From: a virus
IMG/VR virus record: IMGVR_UViG_3300009505_000013
Span: 22,667 to 86,666 of that record
Direction: 5' to 3' (one strand)
DNA length: 64,000 nt
Positions 30,529 through 38,200 of this stretch are shown piece after piece; position 1 is the stretch's first letter; every line of letters begins with the position of its first letter. Made by a program: the position numbers and the translations under genes. The notes below the pieces were generated by a model. That model was given only the letters and a program-made list of their open reading frames with translations. It made no database searches and had not been told where the DNA came from.

Positions 30529-31509
30529 TTAAAATAAATCATCAACTGTGATGCTTTTACTTTTTTTATTGTAGTCTACACTCTTTTTGTAAAAGAAGTC
30601 TCCTTCTTTGGTTCCAGTTATCTCTATGTCAAACCATTCCACTGATTTTAATAATTCATTATCTACTTCAAAGATTGGTTTCATACCTATCTTTTCTAAA
30701 GAGTTATTAAATCTATTTTTTATAAAGTGATAGACAGTTTGCTTAGGTAGGAAATCTAATTCTCCTTGCTCAAAGATCCAATCTAGTATACCACATTCTG
30801 CTCTATACGCTTTTCTACATGCAGAATAGATGAGCTCTTCAAACTCTGCATCAAACCATTCAGGGTTTTCTTTTTTAATAATATTGATAATTTCAGCACC
30901 AAAGTTTCCGTGTATCTCTTCTTCTTTACTAGTGGCCTCAACAACATTAGATATACCTTTAAGTACATTTTTTTCTTTGTTGAAACTCATCATAATTAGG
31001 AACTGACTGAATAGACTTACGTGCTCTATAAATAAAGAGAACAGTAATACAGACTTAGTATACATTTTATTATCTCTAGAACGTGTACCATCTAAGTACT
31101 TTTTTAAATACTTAAGTCTACCTTCTATTGCCGGTACTTCAACTACTGATTGAAATTCTTTTTCTAATCCTAGTATTCTAAGCAGTCTGGCGTAAGCATC
31201 TTTGTGTCTTACTTCTGACTCAGCAAAAGTAAAACCAACATCACCTATTTCTGTAATAGGCATACGCTTATAAAGATCTCCCCAAAAAGTTTTTACATTA
31301 ACCTCTATTTGAGCAATAGCAAGCATTGTCTTTTTAATAACATCTTTTTCTTTATTAGATATAGTGACCTTAAAGTCTTGAATGTCTTCTGTAAAATTAA
31401 ACTCAGTGTCTATCCAGTAAGAATGTCTTATAGCATCCTTGTATGCTAATAGTTGAGGGTACTCATAAGGTAATATATTTGTTCTAGGTTTAAAGATGTC
31501 TTTGTTCAT
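30529..31509 (-). CDS. nrdB: ribonucleoside-diphosphate reductase, small subunit
   Basis: The 326-residue protein holds the di-metal site and radical. Ligands read as E69 (in AIAQIEVN), E99 and H102 (EVRH), E162 and E197/H200 (EEEIH). Tyr106 lies four residues after H102, the spacing of the radical tyrosine in Escherichia coli NrdB. The first ligand appears to be Glu rather than the Asp of E. coli, though this rests on a hand alignment. The C-terminus (SITVDDLF) ends in the acidic/Phe tail that binds NrdA. It is the first gene of the nrdB-nrdA pair, preceded at 31530-31559 by a terminator that belongs to the gene further upstream. Confidence 0.94.
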   Translation of the reverse strand: MNKDIFKPRTNILPYEYPQLLAYKDAIRHSYWIDTEFNFTEDIQDFKVTISNKEKDVIKKTMLAIAQIEVNVKTFWGDLYKRMPITEIGDVGFTFAESEVRHKDAYARLLRILGLEKEFQSVVEVPAIEGRLKYLKKYLDGTRSRDNKMYTKSVLLFSLFIEHVSLFSQFLIMMSFNKEKNVLKGISNVVEATSKEEEIHGNFGAEIINIIKKENPEWFDAEFEELIYSACRKAYRAECGILDWIFEQGELDFLPKQTVYHFIKNRFNNSLEKIGMKPIFEVDNELLKSVEWFDIEITGTKEGDFFYKKSVDYNKKSKSITVDDLF

Positions 31510-31529
31510 AAGGTTATTTATTAAGGATT

Positions 31530-31559
31530 AAAAAGCCACACCCTGAAAAGAGTGCAGCT
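31530..31559 (-). terminator. rho-independent-type terminator upstream of nrdB
   Basis: Read on the minus strand: AGCTGCACTC (31559-31550), loop TTTTCA, GGGTGTGGCT (31543-31534), then TTTT. The ten-base stem pairs throughout if G-U pairs are allowed. It closes the transcript of the 62-residue gene at 31601-31789 and separates it from nrdB, or acts as a regulated attenuator of nrdB. Confidence 0.65.
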
Positions 31560-31600
31560 AGGTAAGTATAATTTAGTCAAAATTTTTTAGACAGTAAAAT

Positions 31601-31789
31601 TTATGACTTCATATTTGCATATGTGAATGTAAAAAATACAAGACCTATTTCTATACCATTTACCCAACGGTATTCATTGTCTTCACATAGTACTTCACAA
31701 TTAATAGTTTTTAAACCAAGGAGTGTCTCAGTAGGTAAAAACTCAATGCTGAATTTATTTTTAAAAATTATTGGATCTACTTTATTCAT
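31601..31789 (-). CDS. small hypothetical protein (62 aa)
   Basis: Starts MNKVDPIIFK after an AT-rich leader and ends in ...FFTFTYANMKS. It has a beta-rich pattern and no membrane helix or known motif. A plus-strand frame of similar length overlaps it, but the minus frame is preferred: a terminator follows it on the same strand (31530-31559) and the divergent control region lies upstream. I do not recognise a family. Confidence 0.5.
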   Translation of the reverse strand: MNKVDPIIFKNKFSIEFLPTETLLGLKTINCEVLCEDNEYRWVNGIEIGLVFFTFTYANMKS

Positions 31790-31814
31790 AAGTTTGTTAT
31801 TAAAAGATTTATAA

Positions 31815-31940
31815 ATTTTTTAAGAGAAATTTTGTATATTATCTATATACAATTCTGACCAACTATTTACAAATATACTATTATATTTGATTAGGTTCTT
31901 TAAAATTTGTATATTATTAGTATAGTAATGTAAATTAAAA
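31815..31940. promoter_or_regulatory. divergent control region with repeated box and palindrome
   Basis: This 126-base gap separates minus-strand nrd-side genes from the plus-strand fibre block. TTTGTATATTAT occurs twice, at 31831-31842 and 31906-31917, in direct orientation 75 bases apart. Between them, CAAATATA (31870-31877) and TATATTTG (31882-31889) form a perfect 8-bp inverted repeat with a 4-base spacer; each arm is a TAnnTTTG-type -7 box on its own strand. No TTG sits at the expected -33 distance. The layout suggests divergent promoters and/or an operator. Confidence 0.5.
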
Positions 31941-32108
31941 ATGATGATTAAGAAAATTTTACACGTAGTATGGACATTTAGCCTACAGGACTATTGGAAA
32001 TGGGCCTGGTCTAAGACAGAAGTTGATGAAAAAGTTATTGCTGGTGCTAAAGAAACTAAGAAAAGAACTAAAGCTGCAGTAAAAGCACTTAAAGGTAAAA
32101 AGAAGTAA
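31941..32108 (+). CDS. small basic protein (55 aa)
   Basis: Starts ATG 31941 (MMIKKILHVVWTFSLQDYW) and ends with TAA whose last base begins the next ATG. The first 25 residues are hydrophobic and tryptophan-rich; the rest is strongly basic (KKRTKAAVKALKGKKK). Similar W-rich/basic mini-proteins occur near tail genes of marine Bacteroidota phages as far as I recall. No function is known to me. It is first in a chain of four overlapping genes. Confidence 0.6.
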   Translation: MMIKKILHVVWTFSLQDYWKWAWSKTEVDEKVIAGAKETKKRTKAAVKALKGKKK

Positions 32109-32209
32109 TGAGACAAGTGTGTTTATTAATACAATGGTTATCATGTGGCAGAATATGTTTAGGGTATTGCCGTCAAGGACTATGTAAAAAAACTAAAAGC
32201 AATATATAA
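32108..32209 (+). CDS. cysteine-rich mini-protein (33 aa)
   Basis: It begins in the TAATG overlap with the previous gene and ends in another TAATG overlap with the next. The 33 residues contain five cysteines (C5, C13, C17, C21, C26) in a basic background. The overlap on both sides supports translation by coupling. The cysteine pattern could bind metal, but no family is recognised. Confidence 0.45.
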   Translation: MRQVCLLIQWLSCGRICLGYCRQGLCKKTKSNI

Positions 32210-32358
32210 TGAATGATTGGCAATTACAAATAGCTTTTCACTGGCCACATAATAGACTAGCCTTGGGTTGGGATTACATTGCACCAGATGAGACAGCTGA
32301 TTATACAACAGTTAAACTTTACTTGCTCATAGCAACATTAACATTTGATGTATCATGA
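32209..32358 (+). CDS. small hypothetical protein (49 aa)
   Basis: Starts MNDWQLQIAFHWPHNRLALG at the TAATG junction and ends TGA, overlapping the next gene as ATGA. The sequence alternates hydrophobic and polar residues as a beta-sheet protein would (WP-x-N-R-x-x-x-GW, then TVKLYLLIATLTFDVS). I have the impression of similar small proteins in phage tail regions, without a known role. Confidence 0.6.
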   Translation: MNDWQLQIAFHWPHNRLALGWDYIAPDETADYTTVKLYLLIATLTFDVS

Positions 32359-32591
32359 AGAAATATAGAAAAGGCGGAGGCCTAAAAGCTCAAAAAATGA
32401 CAAGACAAAAAGCTAAACTACTTTGTAAAATGGCTGAGGGTGGTGAAGCAGCAATGGATAATATCATGATGAGCTCTATGGAGCAAAAGATGACTAAAGG
32501 TGGAGATGCTAAAAGAGTTGCATCATCTGCTGATGGCACATCAAAAATGCAGTCATATAAATTAGGTGGTTGGACCCACTCAGGAAAATAA
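32355..32591 (+). CDS. small Gly/Lys/Met-rich protein (78 aa)
   Basis: Starts at the ATGA overlap (MKKYRKGGGLKAQKMT). It is rich in K, G, M and A with repeated GG-D/E segments and no clear hydrophobic core, and it ends in LGGWTHSGK. Composition is much like that of the protein at 34335-34583, so the two may be related small virion-associated or disordered proteins. Function unknown. Confidence 0.65.
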   Translation: MKKYRKGGGLKAQKMTRQKAKLLCKMAEGGEAAMDNIMMSSMEQKMTKGGDAKRVASSADGTSKMQSYKLGGWTHSGK

Positions 32592-32594
32592 GAT

Positions 32595-33839
32595 ATGAAT
32601 ATATTAACTGACATACTAAGTTTAATACAAAGAGGGAAGTTTACTAACGTTGCAGGAAAAGATGACGTTGTTGTATTAGGTATGTGGAATGAGAAACCTG
32701 AAATGACAGGTGTTGCTTCTCCTATACCATATAAGTCAGTTAAGCTGATTAAAGTTAAGGACCTTGCATCTTCAGAAAACTGTGACTATACCAATACAGA
32801 TACTACCAGTACTTCTATTGGTGTATTTCAAAAAGAAGATATAGATCCAGCAACTGGAAAGTGTGCTGTATTCTTTAGATCTTTTAAATCTTTAAATCCA
32901 AACTTAACTATTCAACTATCAGCAGATGATAATTATATTGAGTTTGATTCAGAAGGAGAGCCAAACTTAGCAGCTAATGTTGGTGGTGGCAAACAAGTAT
33001 GGAAAGATAAAGTTGGTGAGACACTTAATTTCAGAACATTAGTTGAGGGCAGTGGAATTACTATTGCTCAATCAACAAATGAAATCACTATAAGTGCTGC
33101 TGATAATGATACAACATATACTTATAATAGTTCTCAATCAGGTGTTAATGTAGACTTAAAACTAATCGGTTCTGATGGATCATTAGGCAATGTAAAATTA
33201 GTTGCTGGTAACAATATAACTTTATCTGATAGTGGATCTAATGAAGTAACTATCAGTTCTACTGGAGGAGGTAGTTCAATTAGTCTTACTACTACAGGTA
33301 CATCTGGTGCAGCTACCTTAAATAGTGGAGTGCTTAACATACCTCAGTATACTACAAGTTTTTCAGTATATGATGAAGAAGGAGGACCTGGTTTTACTGT
33401 TGATGATGGTGAAACTGTTTTAATGTTTAGCACCCCTACAATTAAAGCAATAACAGGTGTACCAATTGGTTCTCCACCCAATCCTAATTCTATTAGTCTG
33501 GGCTTAGGTTGGGACAACCATGTTTCTCTTCTTACTCAATCAGGAACTTCTGCTCCTGCAATGATTATGCTTTTAGATAATGGAGTTTCACCTATTACTT
33601 GGACTTATACAGCTGTTGGAACATATCAAGCTACTTTTGCTACTTCTTTTACAGATCTAAATAAAGTAAGTTTTGAAATACAAAATAAGTTTAGTGGTAA
33701 TGGAACTATTCCATATATAGCAAATATAGTAAATGTAACTACATCAGGTTTTACAGTAAAAACTTTTAGAGTAGATACAGGTGCAGCAGTAGACGGTGTA
33801 TTAGAAAACACACCATTAGAAATTAAAAAATACCCTTAA
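32595..33839 (+). CDS. tail-fibre-like protein 1 (414 aa)
   Basis: The N-terminus MNILTDILSLIQRGKFTN matches in pattern those of the other two fibre genes here (35269, 39318). Residues about 150-260 hold beta-rich repeat sequence: NLRT.VEGSGITIAQ, NNITLSDSGSNEVTI, and TTGTSGAATLNSGVLNIPQY, which recurs in fibre 2. The C-terminal part (ITGVPIGSPPNPN onward) looks like a separate domain, perhaps the receptor-binding head. Such proteins form trimeric adhesins at the tail tip. It starts three bases after the preceding small gene. Confidence 0.75.
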   Translation: MNILTDILSLIQRGKFTNVAGKDDVVVLGMWNEKPEMTGVASPIPYKSVKLIKVKDLASSENCDYTNTDTTSTSIGVFQKEDIDPATGKCAVFFRSFKSLNPNLTIQLSADDNYIEFDSEGEPNLAANVGGGKQVWKDKVGETLNFRTLVEGSGITIAQSTNEITISAADNDTTYTYNSSQSGVNVDLKLIGSDGSLGNVKLVAGNNITLSDSGSNEVTISSTGGGSSISLTTTGTSGAATLNSGVLNIPQYTTSFSVYDEEGGPGFTVDDGETVLMFSTPTIKAITGVPIGSPPNPNSISLGLGWDNHVSLLTQSGTSAPAMIMLLDNGVSPITWTYTAVGTYQATFATSFTDLNKVSFEIQNKFSGNGTIPYIANIVNVTTSGFTVKTFRVDTGAAVDGVLENTPLEIKKYP

Positions 33840-33848
33840 ATTAAAGAG

Positions 33849-34316
33849 ATGAGTGATAAAAAACCTAAAAAGAAATTTAAAAATACCAAGGTAGGACAGT
33901 TCCTTACAGAGAAGGTTCCTAGTATACTTGGTATTGCAGGAGAGTTACTTCCAGATGCAGGTGTTTTAGGCATGGTTAAATCTTTAATAGAAAAGGAACC
34001 AGCTTTATCACCGGTAGATAAAGAGCATGCATTGAAACTACTTGAACAAGATATGGTTGAAATGCAAGAGGTAAGCAAGCGTTGGGAAGCAGATATGACT
34101 TCTGATTCTTGGCTTAGTAAAAATACAAGACCTATGACTTTGATATTTTTAACTATATCAATGGTAATATTTATGTTATTGGACAGCTCTGATATTGACT
34201 TTAAAGTAGATTCAATCTGGGTTGATTTGTTAAAATCATTACTAATAACAGTTTATGTAGCATACTTTGGTTCAAGGGGTGCTGAGAAATTTAAGTCAAT
34301 AAGCAATAAAAATTAA
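33849..34316 (+). CDS. holin-like membrane protein (155 aa)
   Basis: The N-terminal half is charged and soluble (KKKFKNTKVGQFLTEK, then a helix-rich segment). Residues about 90-150 carry SKNTRPMTLIFLTISMVIFM and a second hydrophobic helix near LLKSLLITVYVAYFG, ending in a basic tail. The TRPM-hydrophobic pattern matches the three-helix holin family known from gene transfer agents and phages. It would assemble in the inner membrane and time lysis. No endolysin is visible nearby, so the assignment rests on topology and motif. Confidence 0.65.
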   Translation: MSDKKPKKKFKNTKVGQFLTEKVPSILGIAGELLPDAGVLGMVKSLIEKEPALSPVDKEHALKLLEQDMVEMQEVSKRWEADMTSDSWLSKNTRPMTLIFLTISMVIFMLLDSSDIDFKVDSIWVDLLKSLLITVYVAYFGSRGAEKFKSISNKN

Positions 34317-34334
34317 TAATTAAAAATAAAAATT

Positions 34335-34583
34335 ATGCCAAATAATATGAAAAATGCTGGAATGTCTTACAAGGTAGGAGGAGCCAGAAAAAAGAAAGAC
34401 TCTTATGGAGATGGTGGTATGGATTATTCATACCAAAATATGTTTGCTAAAATGGGTGGTGCTATGGGTACTAAGGATGTAATGGATGTTATCCAAGGAT
34501 CAAGTGCTATGCAAATGAAAAGAGGTGGTGGTACCAAAAAAGGTATGGTTAGAAAAACTGCACGTAGAGCATATAAAAAATAA
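34335..34583 (+). CDS. small Gly/Lys/Met-rich protein (82 aa)
   Basis: MPNNMKNAGMSYKVGGARKK, then DGGMDYSYQNMFAKMGGAMG and a basic C-terminus (KKGMVRKTARRAYKK). There is no hydrophobic core, membrane segment or known motif. The Gly-Gly/Met style resembles the gene at 32355-32591. Likely disordered and nucleic-acid- or virion-binding, but this is inference. Confidence 0.65.
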   Translation: MPNNMKNAGMSYKVGGARKKKDSYGDGGMDYSYQNMFAKMGGAMGTKDVMDVIQGSSAMQMKRGGGTKKGMVRKTARRAYKK

Positions 34584-34586
34584 GAT

Positions 34587-34673
34587 ATGAGTAATAGTAA
34601 ACAACAATGTCAATGTGGTAACACTCAAAATCCTGATGGGCTTTGTGATGGATCTCACTTGATTAAAAAATAA
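34587..34673 (+). CDS. 28-residue CDGSH-type iron-sulfur mini-protein
   Basis: Start ATG 34587, stop TAA 34671-34673, three bases after the previous stop and six before the next ATG. The peptide contains CQCGNTQNPDGLCDGSH. This matches the CDGSH motif (C-x-C, Ser/Thr, Pro, then C-D-G-S-H) whose three Cys and one His hold a 2Fe-2S cluster in mitoNEET-like proteins. Ten positions separate the second and third Cys, against nine in mitoNEET. The whole gene is little more than the motif with a seven-residue leader and a four-residue tail. Known CDGSH proteins dimerise, so this one would have to do so or pair with a partner. Cluster binding is inferred. Confidence 0.75.
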   Translation: MSNSKQQCQCGNTQNPDGLCDGSHLIKK

Positions 34674-34679
34674 ACAATT

Positions 34680-34907
34680 ATGGCAAAGAAAATATCATTC
34701 CCAATGGGAGACGGAAAGGTAGAGAATGGGTATTATGACCCAACTTCTATACCATCAAAAATTCAAGCAAAAAAGAATGCAACTGCTACAGCAACTAGAA
34801 TGAGACTAGCTGCACAAGGAGTTGAGATTAAACGTATGTCTACTAGAGCATCTGAACCAGTTCAATCAGAAGCTTTTAAAAATGGATATAGAAACGGTAA
34901 AAAATAA
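34680..34907 (+). CDS. small hypothetical protein (75 aa)
   Basis: MAKKISFPMGDGKVENGYYD followed by a basic, alanine/threonine-rich helix and ending NGYRNGKK. No known motif or membrane segment. It sits among small late genes between fibres 1 and 2, all on the same strand with short gaps. Function unknown. Confidence 0.6.
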   Translation: MAKKISFPMGDGKVENGYYDPTSIPSKIQAKKNATATATRMRLAAQGVEIKRMSTRASEPVQSEAFKNGYRNGKK

Positions 34908-34913
34908 ATTACT

Positions 34914-35258
34914 ATGGCAACATTAACAGCACAACAAATAAGTCAAGCAGGTATAGTACCTGTAACAGTAACTCCTGAATCAACAGGTGATAAACTTGCA
35001 AATACTGGAAAGCAGTTTTTTCATATTGAAAATGCTAGTGGTTCATCAGTAACAGCTACAGTTGTTCCTGTAGTTACTACTGTTGTAGATCCTTTGTTAG
35101 GAGTACTTGCAAAAGAAAATGCTGTTTTAACATTATCTGCGGGTGAAGAAGGATTTTTAGGACCTTTTGAAGTTGATGCTTTTAATGATGTTGATGGTAA
35201 TATAACAATAACATGTTCAGCAACAGCTAGTATTAAACTATCTGCTCTGTACTTATAA
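34914..35258 (+). CDS. small beta-sandwich-like virion protein (114 aa)
   Basis: Almost wholly beta-type sequence: GIVPVTVTPESTGDKLANTG, FFHIENASGSSVTATV, LTLSAGEEGFLGPFEVDAFN, NITITCSATASIKLSALYL. The layout resembles small head-decoration or fibre-cap proteins encoded beside fibres. No signal peptide. It ends ten bases before fibre 2. Virion location is inferred. Confidence 0.6.
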   Translation: MATLTAQQISQAGIVPVTVTPESTGDKLANTGKQFFHIENASGSSVTATVVPVVTTVVDPLLGVLAKENAVLTLSAGEEGFLGPFEVDAFNDVDGNITITCSATASIKLSALYL

Positions 35259-35268
35259 ATAGAAAACA

Positions 35269-38200
35269 ATGGGCTCATTATTACAAGATGTAATTGGATT
35301 ATTTTCCAAGAAAAAATATGCACCAAAACCATATGATGTAAATACAGATGGTAAGGAGGATTACTTAGTTCTATCTACTAAACAAGATAGTTCTTTAAAT
35401 GTTATGGCGTATCTGCCTAAGTTAGATCAAGAGTTAATCTCTATATTTGATCTAGCTACAGCAATCAATGGTGCAGGAAATACCACTTATGATTTTGCAA
35501 ATGTGGATCTAGCTGGTAAAACTAATCTTAACCTGACTGGTTCAGATGGTACTGTAGATACAGTAAGTCTTGTTGGAAAAACAGGAATAACCGTTGTAAG
35601 TAATGGATCTGATGTAGAACTTAGTGTTACATCAGGAACGTATGTAGAATGTACAGGTAATAATACTGCTAATGTAGTTCCAATGTGGGATGGAGGAACA
35701 TGTTCTCTTGGTAATAGTGATATTACTTATGATGGAGTAGATCTTTATGCTTTGGCTGATACTAAAAAATTAAGAGTAAGATACTTAGATATGGCAAATG
35801 CCGTAGCTAAGTTAGAAGCAACTAATGGTACAGGAAATGTTGGCCAAGTTCTTACTGTATCTGCTGGTGGAGGATTAGAGTGGACAACAAATGGTACTGG
35901 CTCAATGTCTTCATGGATTTTATCTGCTGATAATGGTACAACATCAGTAATCCAAGATGGAAATACAGCAACTATTGCTGGTGGTACTAAACTATCAACA
36001 GCAGATGATACATTAGGAACAGTAACTATAAGCCATGATGCTACTACAAGAACAAATACTACTTCTTCTGTAACTCCTGGGCCTGGTGTTCAGTTTTCTG
36101 TTATAGATACTATAGTATCAGATGCAACAGGTCATATTACAGATGTTAATACTAAGAATGTAACAATGCCTACTATAACAGGCGTTACTAGTGTAGGTAC
36201 TGATACTCCAGATACAATATCTATTGGGGGAACAGCAGAAGACCCAACTGTAAACACTATTACAGGAGCAGTTGGTGATAATAATACTTGGTTAGTAACA
36301 GGAGACGATGTATATGAATATATAACTAATCTTGGTCTTGTAGAAAGTGTAACTGGTGGTGTTGGTATTAACTTGACAGGAACAGCAGCAGATCCAATAG
36401 TCAATATAGACTATGCGGGTGTAGATAATGCAATTATAGTTGCACCTACAGAAGTAATTACAGATAATGATTACTTATGGTTTAGTGATGCATCAGATAA
36501 TAATATAAAGAAAGTTAGAGTTTCTGATCTACCGGATAATGCTTCTGGTGTTCAGCAAATTATAGCAGGAACAAACATAAATATTACTCCAATAAATGGA
36601 CAAGGTATAGTTACAATTAATTCAACTGATCAATTTACAGGAACAGTTACATCAGTAGCTACATCTAATGGTGTATTTGTAGATGTATCAGGTGGAACAA
36701 TAACTTCAGCAGGAACTATAACAGCAGAGTTATCTGCTACAGGTACTCCTGATTCAACTAAATATTTAAGAGGTGATAATACTTGGGCACCTATCCCGGC
36801 AGATAATAACACAACATATAATTTATCTTCTACACAGAATTTATCTGATGTAGATATTACATTAAATGGTTCAGATGGTACATCAGATATAGTATCAGTA
36901 ATAGCCGGTACTGGTATAGTATTAACAGATGTTGGAAGTAATTTTAGAATTGATGGTAATATAGGATCAGTAACAAGTGTTTCATCTACAACAGCAGGAG
37001 ATGCTTTAGATGTATTAGTTGCAAATCCAACAAGTACTCCTGCTCTAGGTTTTACATGGGCGGGTGATGCTACACAATATGTAAACGGTGCAGGTAATTT
37101 AGCTTTATTAAGCTCAATACCAACCAATCTAACATTAACTACAACAGGAACTAGTGGTGCTGCTACTTTAGTTGGTAATACTTTAAACGTTCCTCAATAT
37201 GCTTCAGGAGCAGTTAGTATACTAGACAATGGTACATCATTAACAACTGCAGTTCAATCAATTGATTTTGTAGGAGCAGGTGTTACATTAACAGAACCAA
37301 CTTCAGATAATATAGTTGTTACAATACCAGATACAATTTATACAAATGACCCTGGTATTACAGTTGACAATACAACTAATACGATAGGACTAGATTACTC
37401 AGGAACAGATAACTATATATATTTAAACAACATTAAAGTCCCAGAAGCAACATCATTAATGAACTGGTCAGAAGGATCAGGTGCTACACCTGTTGTATTT
37501 AATACTACAATAGCTGACATTGTTAATATTGGTTCATCAGGTTGGGATTTAACTGGTGATTTAGGAACTGCTAAAAATATTGGTAATGGTGATACTGCTC
37601 TTATACAAGGTGGTGTTGCACTTACCTCATCAACTAGTGGAACTAATGTTTTAACATTAGACTTAGACAACACAGCAGTTACTGCAGGCTCATATACCAA
37701 TGCAGATATAACCGTAGATGCACAAGGTAGAATAACAGCAGCAGTAAATGGCACAGGAGGAGGTGGATCAATGTCAAGCTTCTTTATAACAGATGGTGTT
37801 ACGACTGAAGAAATTCTAGATGCCAATACTGTAACTTTTTCTGCAGCAACAGGTATAACTGGAGCAGGTTTAACAGTTGATGTTAGTGCAACAGACACTG
37901 TCACTATAGGTGTTGATACAGTAGGTGCTGACAATCTAATTATGGCTAGACCTACTCTTGCGGGTATTGCTAGTTTAGATTACTTTATGTTTAGTGATAC
38001 TAACGGGGGTGATCAACTTTATAAGCAACAGTTTTATTTGATGCCAGGATACTATGCAGGTTTCTGGACAAGAGGAGATAATTTAGTTACAGGTAGTGGT
38101 CTTGCTTCTCCAACAGATTTTGAATTAAATATTCAAGGAGGAACAGGTATTACAACTGATGCTACTACTGCAGGCTCAGCTCCGGTTATTAATACAGTAG

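Noticed and set aside
31623-31814. Plus-strand 63-codon frame opposite the 62-residue minus gene
   Set aside because: The minus frame has a terminator behind it and better composition.
36132-37934. Long minus-strand open frames (90-173 codons) opposite fibre 2
   Set aside because: They are antisense to low-complexity Thr/Gly/Val repeats and have Pro/Val/Ser-rich composition typical of shadow frames.
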